In this document: positions 1-15,637 of the stretch, piece after piece
Layout of the letters: each line of letters begins with the position of its first letter
Position numbering within the stretch: the first letter of the stretch is position 1
NCBI GenBank assembly: GCA_023525715.1
Contig: CM042010.1
Location: forward strand, 80,787,894 to 80,851,893
Reading direction: 5' to 3'
From: Cichorium intybus
Taxonomy: Eukaryota > Streptophyta > Magnoliopsida > Asterales > Asteraceae
DNA: 64,000 nucleotides
Program-made: the position numbers and the translations under genes
The notes under the pieces: model-generated
Seen by the model: only the letters and a program-made list of their open reading frames with translations
The model's database searches: none
Told to the model about the DNA's origin: nothing

Positions 1-3000
1 TCCATAACCCATTACAACCCTTCAAAATGGTCCATAACCCATCACAACCCTTCATAATGGTCCATAACCCAACACAACCCTTTCTATGGCACATAACCCA
101 GCACAACTCTTCATAATTGACCATAACCTATCAAAACCCCTCGTAATGATCCATAACCCTTCATAGTGGTGCATAACCCATCACAACCATCATAATGGTC
201 CATAACCCATCACAACCCGTTATAATGGTCCATAACCTATAAAACCCTTCATAATGGTCCATAACCCATTACAACCCTTTATAATGGTCCATAACCCATC
301 ACAACCCTTCATAATTGAGCATAACGCATCACAGACCTTCATAATGGTCAATAACCCATCATAATCCTTGATAATGGTTCATAACCCATCACAACCTTCA
401 TAATAGTACATAACTCATACAACCCTTCATAACAGTCCATAACCCATCACAACCCTTTCTAATGGTCCATAACCCATCACAACTCTTTCTATGGTCCATA
501 ACCCATCGCAACCCTGCATAATGGTCCATAACCATAACAACCCTTCATAATGGTCCACAACCTATATAAACCTTCATAACAGTCCATAACGCATCACAAC
601 CCTTCATAATTGACCATAACCCATTACAACCCTTCATAATTGACCATAACCCATCACAACCCTTCATAATTAACCATAACCCATAACAACACTTCATAAT
701 GGTCCACAACCCATCGCAACCCTGCAAATGGTCCATAACCATAGTAACCCTTAATAATTGTCCATAACCCATGCAAAACTTCATCATGGTCCATAAACCA
801 TCACAACCCTTCATAATGGTCCATAACCCATCAAAACCCTGCATAAAGGTCTATAACCCAGTATAAACCTTTCTATGGTCCATGAGCCATCACAACTATT
901 CATAATTGACCATAAACCATCATAACCCTTCATAGTGGTCCATAACCCATCACAACCTTCATAATGGTCTGTAACCCGTCACAACCCTTTATAATGGTCC
1001 ATAACCCATCACAACCCTTCATAATTGAGCATAACCCATCACAACCCTTAATAATGGTCATTAACCCAACACAACCCTTTCTATGGTCCATAACCTATAA
1101 AAACCCTACATAATTGACCATAACCTATCACAACCCTTCATAATGGTCCCATCATAATCCTTGATAATGGTTCATAACCCATCACAACCTTCATAATAGT
1201 ACATAACCCATACAACCCTTGATAACGGTCCATAACCCATAACAACCCATTCTAATGGTTTATTAACCCATCACAACCCTTTCTATGGTCCATAACCCAT
1301 CGCAACCCTGCATAATGGTCCATAACCATAACAACCCTTCATAATGGTCCGTAACCCATACCAACCTCCATAATAGTCAATAACCCATCACAACCCTTCA
1401 TAATTATCCATAACCCATCACAATACTTCATAATGGTCCATAACACATCGCAACCCTACGTAATGATCCATAACCGCAACAACCCTTCATAATGGTCCAT
1501 AACCCATAGAAACCTGCATAATGGTCTATAATCCCTTGACAACCCTTCATAATGGTCCGTAACCCAACACAACCGTTTCTATGGTCCATAACCCATCATA
1601 ACTTTTCATAATTGACAATAACCTATCACAACCCCTCATAATGGTCCATAACCTATCACAACCTTCATAATAGTCCATAACCAATCACAACCCTTTATAA
1701 TGGTCCATAACTCATCACAACCTTCATAATGGTCCATAACCCATTACAACCCATTATAATAGTCCATAACCCATCACAACCCTTCATAATGGTCCATAAC
1801 CCAATACAACCCTTTCTATGGTACATAACCCAGCACAACTCTTCATAATTGACCATAACCTATCAAAACCCCTCATAATGGTCCATAACCCTTCATAGTG
1901 GTGCATAACCCATCACAACCATCATACTGGTCCATAACCCATCATAACCCTTTATAATGGTCAATAACCTATAAAACCCTTCATAATGGTCCATAACCCA
2001 TCAGAACCCTTTATTATGGTCAATAATCCATCACGACCTTTCATAATTGAGCACAACGCATCACAGACCTTCATAATGGTCCATAACCCAACACAACCCT
2101 ATCTACAGTCCATAACCATAACAACCCTTCATAATTGACCATAACATATCACAACCCTTCATAATGGTCAATAACCCATCATAATCCTTGATAATGGTTC
2201 ATAACCCATCACAACCTTCATAATAGTACATAACCCATACAACCCTTCATGACAGTCCATAACCCATCACAACCCTTTCTATGGTCCATAACCCATCACA
2301 ACTTTTCATAATTGACAATAACCTATCATAACCCCTCATAATGGTCCATAACCAATCACAACCTTCATAATAGTCCATAACCCATCACAACCCTTTATAA
2401 TGGTCCATAACTCATCACAACCTTCATAATGGTCCATAACCCATTACAACCCATTATAATAGTCCATAACCCATGACAACCCTTCGTAATTGACCATAAC
2501 CTATCACAACCTTTCATAATGGTCAATAACCCATCATAATCCTTGATAATGGTTCAAAACCCATCACAACCTTCATAATAGTACATAAACCATACAACCC
2601 TTCATAACAGTCCATAACCCATCACAATCCTGCATAATTGTCCATAACCATAACAACCCTTCATAATGGTCCATAACCCATACAAACCTTCATAACAGTC
2701 CATAACCCATCACAACCCTTCATAATTGCCATAACCCATCACAACCCTTCATAATTGACCATAACTCATCACAACCCTTCATAATTCACCATAACCCATT
2801 ACAACCCTTCATAATTGACCATAACCCATCACAACCCTTCATAATTAACCATAACCCATAACAACACTTCATAATGGTCTATAACCCATCGCAACCTTGC
2901 AAATGGTCCATAACCATAGTAAGCCTTAATAATTGTCCATAACCCATACAAAACTTCATCATGGTCCATAAACCATCACAACCCTTCATAATGGTCCATA

Positions 3001-6000
3001 ACCCATCAAAACCCTTCATAAAGGTCTATAACCCAGTATAAACCTTTCTATGGTCCATGACCCATCACAACTGTTCATAATTGACCATAAACCATCATAA
3101 CCCTTCATAGTGGTCCATAACCCATCACAACCTTCATAATGGTCTGTAACCCATTACAACCCTTTATAATGGTCCATAACCCATCACAACCCTTCATAAT
3201 TGAGCATAACCCATCACAACCCTTAATAATGGTCATTAACCCAACACAACCCTTTCTATGGTCCATAACCTATAACAACCCTACATAATTGACCATAACC
3301 TATCACAACCCTTCATAATGGTCCCATCATAATCCTTGATAATGGTTCATAACCCATCACAACCTTCATAATAGTACATAACCCATACAACCCTTGATAA
3401 CGGTCCATAACCCATAACAACCCTTTCTAATGGTTTATTAACCCATCACAACCCTTTCTATGGTCCATAACCCATCGCAACCCTGCATAATGGTCCATAA
3501 CCATAACAACCCTTCATAATGGTCCGTAACCCATACCAACCTCCATAATAGTCAATAACCCATCACAACCCTTCATAATTATCCATAACCCATCACAATA
3601 CTTCATAATGGTCCATAACACATCGCAACCCTACGTAATGATCCATAACCGCAACAACCCTTCATAATGGTCCATAACCCATAGAAACCTGCATAATGGT
3701 CTATAATCCCTTGACAACCCTTCATAATGGTCCGTAACCCAACACAACCGTTTCTATGGTCCATAACCCATCATAACTTTTCATAATTGACAATAACCTA
3801 TCACAACCCCTCATAATGGTCCATAACCTATCACAACCTTCATAATAGTCCATAACCAATCACAACCCTTTATAATGGTCCATAACTCATCACAACCTTC
3901 ATAATGGTCCATAACCCATTACAACCCATTATAATAGTCCATAACCCATCACAACCCTTCATAATGGTCCATAACCCAATACAACCCTTTCTATGGTACA
4001 TAACCCAGCACAACTCTTCATAATTGACCATAACCTATCAAAACCCCTCATAATGGTCCATAACCCTTCATAGTGGTGCATAACCCATCACAACCATCAT
4101 ACTGGTCCATAACCCATCATAACCCTTTATAATGGTCAATAACCTATAAAACCCTTCATAATGGTCCATAACCCATCAGAACCCTTTATTATGGCCAATA
4201 ATCCATCACGACCCTTCATAATTGAGCACAACGCATCACAGACCTTCATAATGGTCCATAACCCAACACAACCCTATCTATAGTCCATAACCATAACAAC
4301 CCTTCATAATTGACCATAACATATCACAACCCTTCATAATGGTCAATAACCCATCATAATCCTTGATAATGGTTCATAACCCATCACAACCTTCATAATA
4401 GTACATAACCCATACAACCCTTCATGACAGTCCATAACCCATCACAACCCTTTCTATGGTCCATAACCCATCACAACTTTTCATAATTGACAATAACCTA
4501 TCATAACCCCTCATAATGGTCCATAACCAATCACAACCTTCATAATAGTCCATAACCCATCACAACCCTTTATAATGGTCCATAACTCATCACAACCTTC
4601 ATAATGGTCCATAACCCATTACAACCCATTATAATAGTCCATAACCCATGACAACCCTTCGTAATTGACCATAACCTATCACAACCTTTCATAATGGTCA
4701 ATAACCCATCATAATCCTTGATAATGGTTCAAAACCCATCACAACCTTCATAATAGTACATAAACCATACAACCCTTCATAACAGTCCATAACCCATCAC
4801 AATCCTGCATAATTATCCATAACCATAACAACCCTTCATAATGGTCCATAACCCATACAAACCTTCATAACAGTCCATAACCCATCACAACCCTTCATAA
4901 TTGCCATAACCCATCACAACCCTTCATAATTGACCATAACTCATCACAACCCTTCATAATTCACCATAACCCATTACAACCCTTCATAATTGACCATAAC
5001 CCATCACAACCCTTCATAATTAACCATAACCCATAACAACACTTCATAATGGTCCATAACCCATCGCAACCTTGCAAATGGTCCATAACCATAGTAAGCC
5101 TTAATAATTGTCCATAACCCATACAAAACTTCATCATGGTCCATAAACCATCACAACCCTTCATAATGGTCCATAACCCATCAAAACCCTTCATAAAGGT
5201 CTATAACCCAGTATAAACCTTTCTATGGTCCATGACCCATCACAACTGTTCATAATTGACCATAAACCATCATAACCCTTCATAGTGGTCCATAACCCAT
5301 CACAACCTTCATAATGGTCTGTAACCCATTACAACCCTTTATAATGGTCCATAACCCATCACAACCCTTCATAATTGAGCATAACCCATCACAACCCTTA
5401 ATAATGGTCATTAACCCAACACAACCCTTTCTATGGTCCATAACCTATAACAACCCTACATAATTGACCATAACCTATCACAACCCTTCATAATGGTCCC
5501 ATCATAATCCTTGATAATGGTTCATAACCCATCACAACCTTCATAATAGTACATAACCCATACAACCCTTGATAACGGTCCATAACCCATAACAACCCTT
5601 TCTAATGGTTTATTAACCCATCACAACCCTTTCTATGGTCCATAACCCATCGCAACCCTGCATAATGGTCCATAACCATAACAACCCTTCATAATGGTCC
5701 GTAACCCATACCAACCTCCATAATAGTCAATAACCCATCACAACCCTTCATAATTATCCATAACCCATCACAATACTTCATAATGGTCCATAACACATCG
5801 CAACCCTACGTAATGATCCATAACCGCAACAACCCTTCATAATGGTCCATAACCCATAGAAACCTGCATAATGGTCTATAATCCCTTGACAACCCTTCAT
5901 AATGGTCCGTAACCCAACACAACCGTTTCTATGGTCCATAACCCATCATAACTTTTCATAATTGACAATAACCTATCACAACCCCTCATAATGGTCCATA

Positions 6001-9000
6001 ACCTATCACAACCTTCATAATAGTCCATAACCAATCACAACCCTTTATAATGGTCCATAACTCATCACAACCTTCATAATGGTCCATAACCCATTACAAC
6101 CCATTATAATAGTCCATAACCCATCACAACCCTTCATAATGGTCCATAACCCAATACAACCCTTTCTATGGTACATAACCCAGCACAACTCTTCATAATT
6201 GACCATAACCTATCAAAACCCCTCATAATGGTCCATAACCCTTCATAGTGGTGCATAACCCATCACAACCATCATACTGGTCCATAACCCATCATAACCC
6301 TTTATAATGGTCAATAACCTATAAAACCCTTCATAATGGTCCATAACCCATCAGAACCCTTTATTATGGCCAATAATCCATCACGACCCTTCATAATTGA
6401 GCACAACGCATCACAGACCTTCATAATGGTCCATAACCCAACACAACCCTATCTATAGTCCATAACCATAACAACCCTTCATAATTGACCATAACATATC
6501 ACAACCCTTCATAATGGTCAATAACCCATCATAATCCTTGATAATGGTTCATAACCCATCACAACCTTCATAATAGTACATAACCCATACAACCCTTCAT
6601 GACAGTCCATAACCCATCACAACCCTTTCTATGGTCCATAACCCATCACAACTTTTCATAATTGACAATAACCTATCATAACCCCTCATAATGGTCCATA
6701 ACCAATCACAACCTTCATAATAGTCCATAACCCATCACAACCCTTTATAATGGTCCATAACTCATCACAACCTTCATAATGGTCCATAACCCATTACAAC
6801 CCATTATAATAGTCCATAACCCATGACAACCCTTCGTAATTGACCATAACCTATCACAACCTTTCATAATGGTCAATAACCCATCATAATCCTTGATAAT
6901 GGTTCAAAACCCATCACAACCTTCATAATAGTACATAAACCATACAACCCTTCATAACAGTCCATAACCCATCACAATCCTGCATAATTGTCCATAACCA
7001 TAACAACCCTTCATAATGGTCCATAACCCATACAAACCTTCATAACAGTCCATAACCCATCACAACCCTTCATAATTGCCATAACCCATCACAACCCTTC
7101 ATAATTGACCATAACTCATCACAACCCTTCATAATTCACCATAACCCATTACAACCCTTCATAATTGACCATAACCCATCACAACCCTTCATAATTAACC
7201 ATAACCCATAACAACACTTCATAATGGTCCATAACCCATCGCAACCTTGCAAATGGTCCATAACCATAGTAAGCCTTAATAATTGTCCATAACCCATACA
7301 AAACTTCATCATGGTCCATAAACCATCACAACCCTTCATAATGGTCCATAACCCATCAAAACCCTTCATAAAGGTCTATAACCCAGTATAAACCTTTCTA
7401 TGGTCCATGACCCATCACAACTGTTCATAATTGACCATAAACCATCATAACCCTTCATAGTGGTCCATAACCCATCACAACCTTCATAATGGTCTGTAAC
7501 CCATTACAACCCTTTATAATGGTCCATAACCCATCACAACCCTTCATAATTGAGCATAACCCATCACAACCCTTAATAATGGTCATTAACCCAACACAAC
7601 CCTTTCTATGGTCCATAACCTATAACAACCCTACATAATTGACCATAACCTATCACAACCCTTCATAATGGTCCCATCATAATCCTTGATAATGGTTCAT
7701 AACCCATCACAACCTTCATAATAGTACATAACCCATACAACCCTTGATAACGGTCCATAACCCATAACAACCCTTTCTAATGGTTTATTAACCCATCACA
7801 ACCCTTTCTATGGTCCATAACCCATCGCAACCCTGCATAATGGTCCATAACCATAACAACCCTTCATAATGGTCCGTAACCCATACCAACCTCCATAATA
7901 GTCAATAACCCATCACAACCCTTCATAATTATCCATAACCCATCACAATACTTCATAATGGTCCATAACACATCGCAACCCTACGTAATGATCCATAACC
8001 GCAACAACCCTTCATAATGGTCCATAACCCATAGAAACCTGCATAATGGTCTATAATCCCTTGACAACCCTTCATAATGGTCCGTAACCCAACACAACCG
8101 TTTCTATGGTCCATAACCCATCATAACTTTTCATAATTGACAATAACCTATCACAACCCCTCATAATGGTCCATAACCTATCACAACCTTCATAATAGTC
8201 CATAACCAATCACAACCCTTTATAATGGTCCATAACTCATCACAACCTTCATAATGGTCCATAACCCATTACAACCCATTATAATAGTCCATAACCCATC
8301 ACAACCCTTCATAATGGTCCATAACCCAATACAACCCTTTCTATGGTACATAACCCAGCACAACTCTTCATAATTGACCATAACCTATCAAAACCCCTCA
8401 TAATGGTCCATAACCCTTCATAGTGGTGCATAACCCATCACAACCATCATACTGGTCCATAACCCATCATAACCCTTTATAATGGTCAATAACCTATAAA
8501 ACCCTTCATAATGGTCCATAACCCATCAGAACCCTTTATTATGGTCAATAATCCATCACGACCCTTCATAATTGAGCACAACGCATCACAGACCTTCATA
8601 ATGGTCCATAACCCAACACAACCCTATCTATAGTCCATAACCATAACAACCCTTCATAATTGACCATAACATATCACAACCCTTCATAATGGTCAATAAC
8701 CCATCATAATCCTTGATAATGGTTCATAACCCATCACAACCTTCATAATAGTACATAACCCATACAACCCTTCATGACAGTCCATAACCCATCACAACCC
8801 TTTCTATGGTCCATAACCCATCACAACTTTTCATAATTGACAATAACCTATCATAACCCCTCATAATGGTCCATAACCAATCACAACCTTCATAATAGTC
8901 CATAACCCATCACAACCCTTTATAATGGTCCATAACTCATCACAACCTTCATAATGGTCCATAACCCATTACAACCCATTATAATAGTCCATAACCCATG

Positions 9001-9572
9001 ACAACCCTTCGTAATTGACCATAACCTATCACAACCTTTCATAATGGTCAATAACCCATCATAATCCTTGATAATGGTTCAAAACCCATCACAACCTTCA
9101 TAATAGTACATAAACCATACAACCCTTCATAACAGTCCATAACCCATCACAATCCTGCATAATTGTCCATAACCATAACAACCCTTCATAATGGTCCATA
9201 ACCCATACAAACCTTCATAACAGTCCATAACCCATCACAACCCTTCATAATTGCCATAACCCATCACAACCCTTCATAATTGACCATAACTCATCACAAC
9301 CCTTCATAATTCACCATAACCCATTACAACCCTTCATAATTGACCATAACCCATCACAACCCTTCATAATTAACCATAACCCATAACAACACTTCATAAT
9401 GGTCCATAACCCATCGCAACCTTGCAAATGGTCCATAACCATAGTAAGCCTTAATAATTGTCCATAACCCATACAAAACTTCATCATGGTCCATAAACCA
9501 TCACAACCCTTCATAATGGTCCATAACCCATCAAAACCCTTCATAAAGGTCTATAACCCAGTATAGACCTTT
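1..9572. repeat. 30-bp satellite in 2175-bp higher-order repeats (block 1)
   Basis: Tandem array of about 30-bp monomers (halves CCATAACCCATCACA and ACCCTTCATAATGGT) with length variants of about 27 to 30 bp. The same irregular series of variants recurs every 2175 bp: an anchor variant with the motif AATTCACC falls at 2786, 4961, 7136 and 9311, and its equivalent at 611. The plus strand is C-rich and the minus strand reads without stops as a 10-residue repeat, which is a by-product of the 30-bp unit. No gene is seen here. The copies from 2786 rightward are almost identical; the first copy differs more. Confidence 0.97.
9555..9572. other. 5' target-site duplication of the 0.5-kb LINE fragment
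   Basis: AACCCAGTATAGACCTTT is repeated at 10071-10088 with one mismatch (G/A). The distance from 9572 to 10088 is 516 bp. That is exactly the excess of this HOR copy over 2175 bp (anchors 9311 and 12002), so the boundaries are well fixed. Confidence 0.93.
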
Positions 9573-10070
9573 ATTTCTATTCACGACAGCATGATGGGAT
9601 CTATAACCCATTAGAAGACTTGTTTTTGCTGGAGCTGTATATCACATATGGCGGGAAAGAAATTTACGCATTTTTAAAAACAAAAAAAGATCCCATCATG
9701 CTGTCGTGAATAGTGTTAAGGATGATATCCGCTGTAGACTGTTGAGTCTATCTATGAAAACTTGCACTAATGTTGATTTGGCTAAAACTATTTGGACACT
9801 CCCTTAATTTCCTTCCTTTGTGCTTTCTTTCTTTTTCTGCTTGTTTTGGCTTGTATGGTTTTTTGGTTTTGCAGGTTGTTTTCCTTTATGTTCTTGTTTG
9901 CTTCTGGTTCCTTATCTGGTTTTGGTTCCTAGTTTAGCTTGTTGTCTGTTGGGGCCTGTCCCGATGGATTTTCTGTTTTTTGGTGGGGAGTCCCCAGCCT
10001 TATATTGTATTTATTCTTTTTATTAATAAATTTGCCAGAGGTGCCGCCCTCTTTACCCAAAAAAAAAAAA
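9573..10070 (+). mobile_element. 5'-truncated LINE 3' end with small 5' inversion
   Basis: The direct part (about 9609-10070) matches the last 65 codons of ORF2, the 3' UTR and the A tail of LINE-A and LINE-C (91% or more by eye, with the subtype-alpha variants). At the left edge, 9577-9602 is the reverse complement of internal LINE sequence at about 9689-9714 of the same insert, which is the mark of a twin-priming 5' inversion. Between the inverted and direct parts lies a short filler, ATAACCCA, resembling the local satellite. The insertion is present in only one HOR copy, so it postdates HOR amplification. Confidence 0.95.
9613..9807 (+). pseudogene. LINE ORF2 C-terminal fragment
   Basis: This is the last 64 residues plus stop of LINE ORF2, downstream of the zf-RVT cysteines, beginning RRLVFAGAVYHIW and ending in TIWTLP. 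It has no start codon and no catalytic domain. Relative to LINE-A the reading frame is open, with at least one substitution (I to K in the FKNIK stretch). It is a dead remnant of a truncated insertion rather than a gene. Confidence 0.93.
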
Positions 10071-13000
10071 AACCCAGTATAAACCTTTCTATGGTCCATG
10101 ACCCATCACAACTGTTCATAATTGACCATAAACCATCATAACCCTTCATAGTGGTCCATAACCCATCACAACCTTCATAATGGTCTGTAACCCATTACAA
10201 CCCTTTATAATGGTCCATAACCCATCACAACCCTTCATAATTGAGCATAACCCATCACAACCCTTAATAATGGTCATTAACCCAACACAACCCTTTCTAT
10301 GGTCCATAACCTATAACAACCCTACATAATTGACCATAACCTATCACAACCCTTCATAATGGTCCCATCATAATCCTTGATAATGGTTCATAACCCATCA
10401 CAACCTTCATAATAGTACATAACCCATACAACCCTTGATAACGGTCCATAACCCATAACAACCCTTTCTAATGGTTTATTAACCCATCACAACCCTTTCT
10501 ATGGTCCATAACCCATCGCAACCCTGCATAATGGTCCATAACCATAACAACCCTTCATAATGGTCCGTAACCCATACCAACCTCCATAATAGTCAATAAC
10601 CCATCACAACCCTTCATAATTATCCATAACCCATCACAATACTTCATAATGGTCCATAACACATCGCAACCCTACGTAATGATCCATAACCGCAACAACC
10701 CTTCATAATGGTCCATAACCCATAGAAACCTGCATAATGGTCTATAATCCCTTGACAACCCTTCATAATGGTCCGTAACCCAACACAACCGTTTCTATGG
10801 TCCATAACCCATCATAACTTTTCATAATTGACAATAACCTATCACAACCCCTCATAATGGTCCATAACCTATCACAACCTTCATAATAGTCCATAACCAA
10901 TCACAACCCTTTATAATGGTCCATAACTCATCACAACCTTCATAATGGTCCATAACCCATTACAACCCATTATAATAGTCCATAACCCATCACAACCCTT
11001 CATAATGGTCCATAACCCAATACAACCCTTTCTATGGTACATAACCCAGCACAACTCTTCATAATTGACCATAACCTATCAAAACCCCTCATAATGGTCC
11101 ATAACCCTTCATAGTGGTGCATAACCCATCACAACCATCATACTGGTCCATAACCCATCATAACCCTTTATAATGGTCAATAACCTATAAAACCCTTCAT
11201 AATGGTCCATAACCCATCAGAACCCTTTATTATGGCCAATAATCCATCACGACCCTTCATAATTGAGCACAACGCATCACAGACCTTCATAATGGTCCAT
11301 AACCCAACACAACCCTATCTATAGTCCATAACCATAACAACCCTTCATAATTGACCATAACATATCACAACCCTTCATAATGGTCAATAACCCATCATAA
11401 TCCTTGATAATGGTTCATAACCCATCACAACCTTCATAATAGTACATAACCCATACAACCCTTCATGACAGTCCATAACCCATCACAACCCTTTCTATGG
11501 TCCATAACCCATCACAACTTTTCATAATTGACAATAACCTATCATAACCCCTCATAATGGTCCATAACCAATCACAACCTTCATAATAGTCCATAACCCA
11601 TCACAACCCTTTATAATGGTCCATAACTCATCACAACCTTCATAATGGTCCATAACCCATTACAACCCATTATAATAGTCCATAACCCATGACAACCCTT
11701 CGTAATTGACCATAACCTATCACAACCTTTCATAATGGTCAATAACCCATCATAATCCTTGATAATGGTTCAAAACCCATCACAACCTTCATAATAGTAC
11801 ATAAACCATACAACCCTTCATAACAGTCCATAACCCATCACAATCCTGCATAATTGTCCATAACCATAACAACCCTTCATAATGGTCCATAACCCATACA
11901 AACCTTCATAACAGTCCATAACCCATCACAACCCTTCATAATTGCCATAACCCATCACAACCCTTCATAATTGACCATAACTCATCACAACCCTTCATAA
12001 TTCACCATAACCCATTACAACCCTTCATAATTGACCATAACCCATCACAACCCTTCATAATTAACCATAACCCATAACAACACTTCATAATGGTCCATAA
12101 CCCATCGCAACCTTGCAAATGGTCCATAACCATAGTAAGCCTTAATAATTGTCCATAACCCATACAAAACTTCATCATGGTCCATAAACCATCACAACCC
12201 TTCATAATGGTCCATAACCCATCAAAACCCTTCATAAAGGTCTATAACCCAGTATAAACCTTTCTATGGTCCATGACCCATCACAACTGTTCATAATTGA
12301 CCATAAACCATCATAACCCTTCATAGTGGTCCATAACCCATCACAACCTTCATAATGGTCTGTAACCCATTACAACCCTTTATAATGGTCCATAACCCAT
12401 CACAACCCTTCATAATTGAGCATAACCCATCACAACCCTTAATAATGGTCATTAACCCAACACAACCCTTTCTATGGTCCATAACCTATAACAACCCTAC
12501 ATAATTGACCATAACCTATCACAACCCTTCATAATGGTCCCATCATAATCCTTGATAATGGTTCATAACCCATCACAACCTTCATAATAGTACATAACCC
12601 ATACAACCCTTGATAACGGTCCATAACCCATAACAACCCTTTCTAATGGTTTATTAACCCATCACAACCCTTTCTATGGTCCATAACCCATCGCAACCCT
12701 GCATAATGGTCCATAACCATAACAACCCTTCATAATGGTCCGTAACCCATACCAACCTCCATAATAGTCAATAACCCATCACAACCCTTCATAATTATCC
12801 ATAACCCATCACAATACTTCATAATGGTCCATAACACATCGCAACCCTACGTAATGATCCATAACCGCAACAACCCTTCATAATGGTCCATAACCCATAG
12901 AAACCTGCATAATGGTCTATAATCCCTTGACAACCCTTCATAATGGTCCGTAACCCAACACAACCGTTTCTATGGTCCATAACCCATCATAACTTTTCAT

Positions 13001-15535
13001 AATTGACAATAACCTATCACAACCCCTCATAATGGTCCATAACCTATCACAACCTTCATAATAGTCCATAACCAATCACAACCCTTTATAATGGTCCATA
13101 ACTCATCACAACCTTCATAATGGTCCATAACCCATTACAACCCATTATAATAGTCCATAACCCATCACAACCCTTCATAATGGTCCATAACCCAATACAA
13201 CCCTTTCTATGGTACATAACCCAGCACAACTCTTCATAATTGACCATAACCTATCAAAACCCCTCATAATGGTCCATAACCCTTCATAGTGGTGCATAAC
13301 CCATCACAACCATCATACTGGTCCATAACCCATCATAACCCTTTATAATGGTCAATAACCTATAAAACCCTTCATAATGGTCCATAACCCATCAGAACCC
13401 TTTATTATGGCCAATAATCCATCACGACCCTTCATAATTGAGCACAACGCATCACAGACCTTCATAATGGTCCATAACCCAACACAACCCTATCTATAGT
13501 CCATAACCATAACAACCCTTCATAATTGACCATAACATATCACAACCCTTCATAATGGTCAATAACCCATCATAATCCTTGATAATGGTTCATAACCCAT
13601 CACAACCTTCATAATAGTACATAACCCATACAACCCTTCATGACAGTCCATAACCCATCACAACCCTTTCTATGGTCCATAACCCATCACAACTTTTCAT
13701 AATTGACAATAACCTATCATAACCCCTCATAATGGTCCATAACCAATCACAACCTTCATAATAGTCCATAACCCATCACAACCCTTTATAATGGTCCATA
13801 ACTCATCACAACCTTCATAATGGTCCATAACCCATTACAACCCATTATAATAGTCCATAACCCATGACAACCCTTCGTAATTGACCATAACCTATCACAA
13901 CCTTTCATAATGGTCAATAACCCATCATAATCCTTGATAATGGTTCAAAACCCATCACAACCTTCATAATAGTACATAAACCATACAACCCTTCATAACA
14001 GTCCATAACCCATCACAATCCTGCATAATTGTCCATAACCATAACAACCCTTCATAATGGTCCATAACCCATACAAACCTTCATAACAGTCCATAACCCA
14101 TCACAACCCTTCATAATTGCCATAACCCATCACAACCCTTCATAATTGACCATAACTCATCACAACCCTTCATAATTCACCATAACCCATTACAACCCTT
14201 CATAATTGACCATAACCCATCACAACCCTTCATAATTAACCATAACCCATAACAACACTTCATAATGGTCCATAACCCATCGCAACCTTGCAAATGGTCC
14301 ATAACCATAGTAAGCCTTAATAATTGTCCATAACCCATACAAAACTTCATCATGGTCCATAAACCATCACAACCCTTCATAATGGTCCATAACCCATCAA
14401 AACCCTTCATAAAGGTCTATAACCCAGTATAAACCTTTCTATGGTCCATGACCCATCACAACTGTTCATAATTGACCATAAACGATCATAACCCTTCATA
14501 GTGGTCCATAACCCATCACAACCTTCATAATGGTCTGTAACCCATTACAACCCTTTATAATGGTCCATAACCCATCACAACCCTTCATAATTGAGCATAA
14601 CCCATCACAACCCTTAATAATGGTCATTAACCCAACACAACCCTTTCTATGGTCCATAACCTATAACAACCCTACATAATTGACCATAACCTATCACAAC
14701 CCTTCATAATGGTCCCATCATAATCCTTGATAATGGTTCATAACCCATCACAACCTTCATAATAGTACATAACCCATACAACCCTTGATAACGGTCCATA
14801 ACCCATAACAACCCTTTCTAATGGTTTATTAACCCATCACAACCCTTTCTATGGTCCATAACCCATCGCAACCCTGCATAATGGTCCATAACCATAACAA
14901 CCCTTCATAATGGTCCGTAACCCATACCAACCTCCATAATAGTCAATAACCCATCACAACCCTTCATAATTATCCATAACCCATCACAATACTTCATAAT
15001 GGTCCATAACACATCGCAACCCTACGTAATGATCCATAACCGCAACAACCCTTCATAATGGTCCATAACCCATAGAAACCTGCATAATGGTCTATAATCC
15101 CTTGACAACCCTTCATAATGGTCCGTAACCCAACACAACCGTTTCTATGGTCCATAACCCATCATAACTTTTCATAATTGACAATAACCTATCACAACCC
15201 CTCATAATGGTCCATAACCTATCACAACCTTCATAATAGTCCATAACCAATCACAACCCTTTATAATGGTCCATAACTCATCACAACCTTCATAATGGTC
15301 CATAACCCATTACAACCCATTATAATAGTCCATAACCCATCACAACCCTTCATAATGGTCCATAACCCAATACAACCCTTTCTATGGTACATAACCCAGC
15401 ACAACTCTTCATAATTGACCATAACCTATCAAAACCCCTCATAATGGTCCATAACCCTTCATAGTGGTGCATAACCCATCACAACCATCATACTGGTCCA
15501 TAACCCATCATAACCCTTTATAATGGTCAATAACC
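10071..15535. repeat. 30-bp satellite in 2175-bp higher-order repeats (block 2)
   Basis: Continuation of the HOR array, with anchors at 12002 and 14177. It starts with the 3' target-site duplication of the LINE fragment (10071-10088). It ends in the 5' target-site duplication of LINE-A, AATGGTCAATAACC at 15522-15535. Copies here are almost identical to those at 2786-9310. No gene is seen. Confidence 0.97.
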
Positions 15536-15637
15536 CACTTTCAAAACTAAACCCATTTTCTCTCTAACCTCTCTCTAGAATTTTCTCTCTCTAGAAATTT
15601 TTTGTGTTTTTTGGGTTAAGTTCTGTCGTATTTTACC
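15536..15637 (+). promoter_or_regulatory. LINE-A 5' leader (putative internal promoter region)
   Basis: A 102-bp leader rich in pyrimidines, with two near copies of CTCTCTAGAATTTT in tandem. It ends at the ORF1 ATG, which sits in the good context ACCATGG. LINE-B keeps only the last part (from CTAGAAA), so LINE-B is slightly shorter at its 5' end. Promoter activity is inferred from the position of leaders in this class of element; no defined core promoter motif is seen. Confidence 0.5.

Noticed and set aside
1..15535. CRISPR-like regular repeats
   Set aside because: There are no unique spacers between constant repeats. Monomers abut each other and vary throughout, in a plant genomic context.
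1..15535. Telomeric repeat
   Set aside because: The minus strand contains GGGTTATGG and GGGTTGTG, which look telomere-like and resemble part of the Allium-type repeat. The unit is 30 bp, degenerate and in HORs, and interspersed LINEs fit an internal satellite better.
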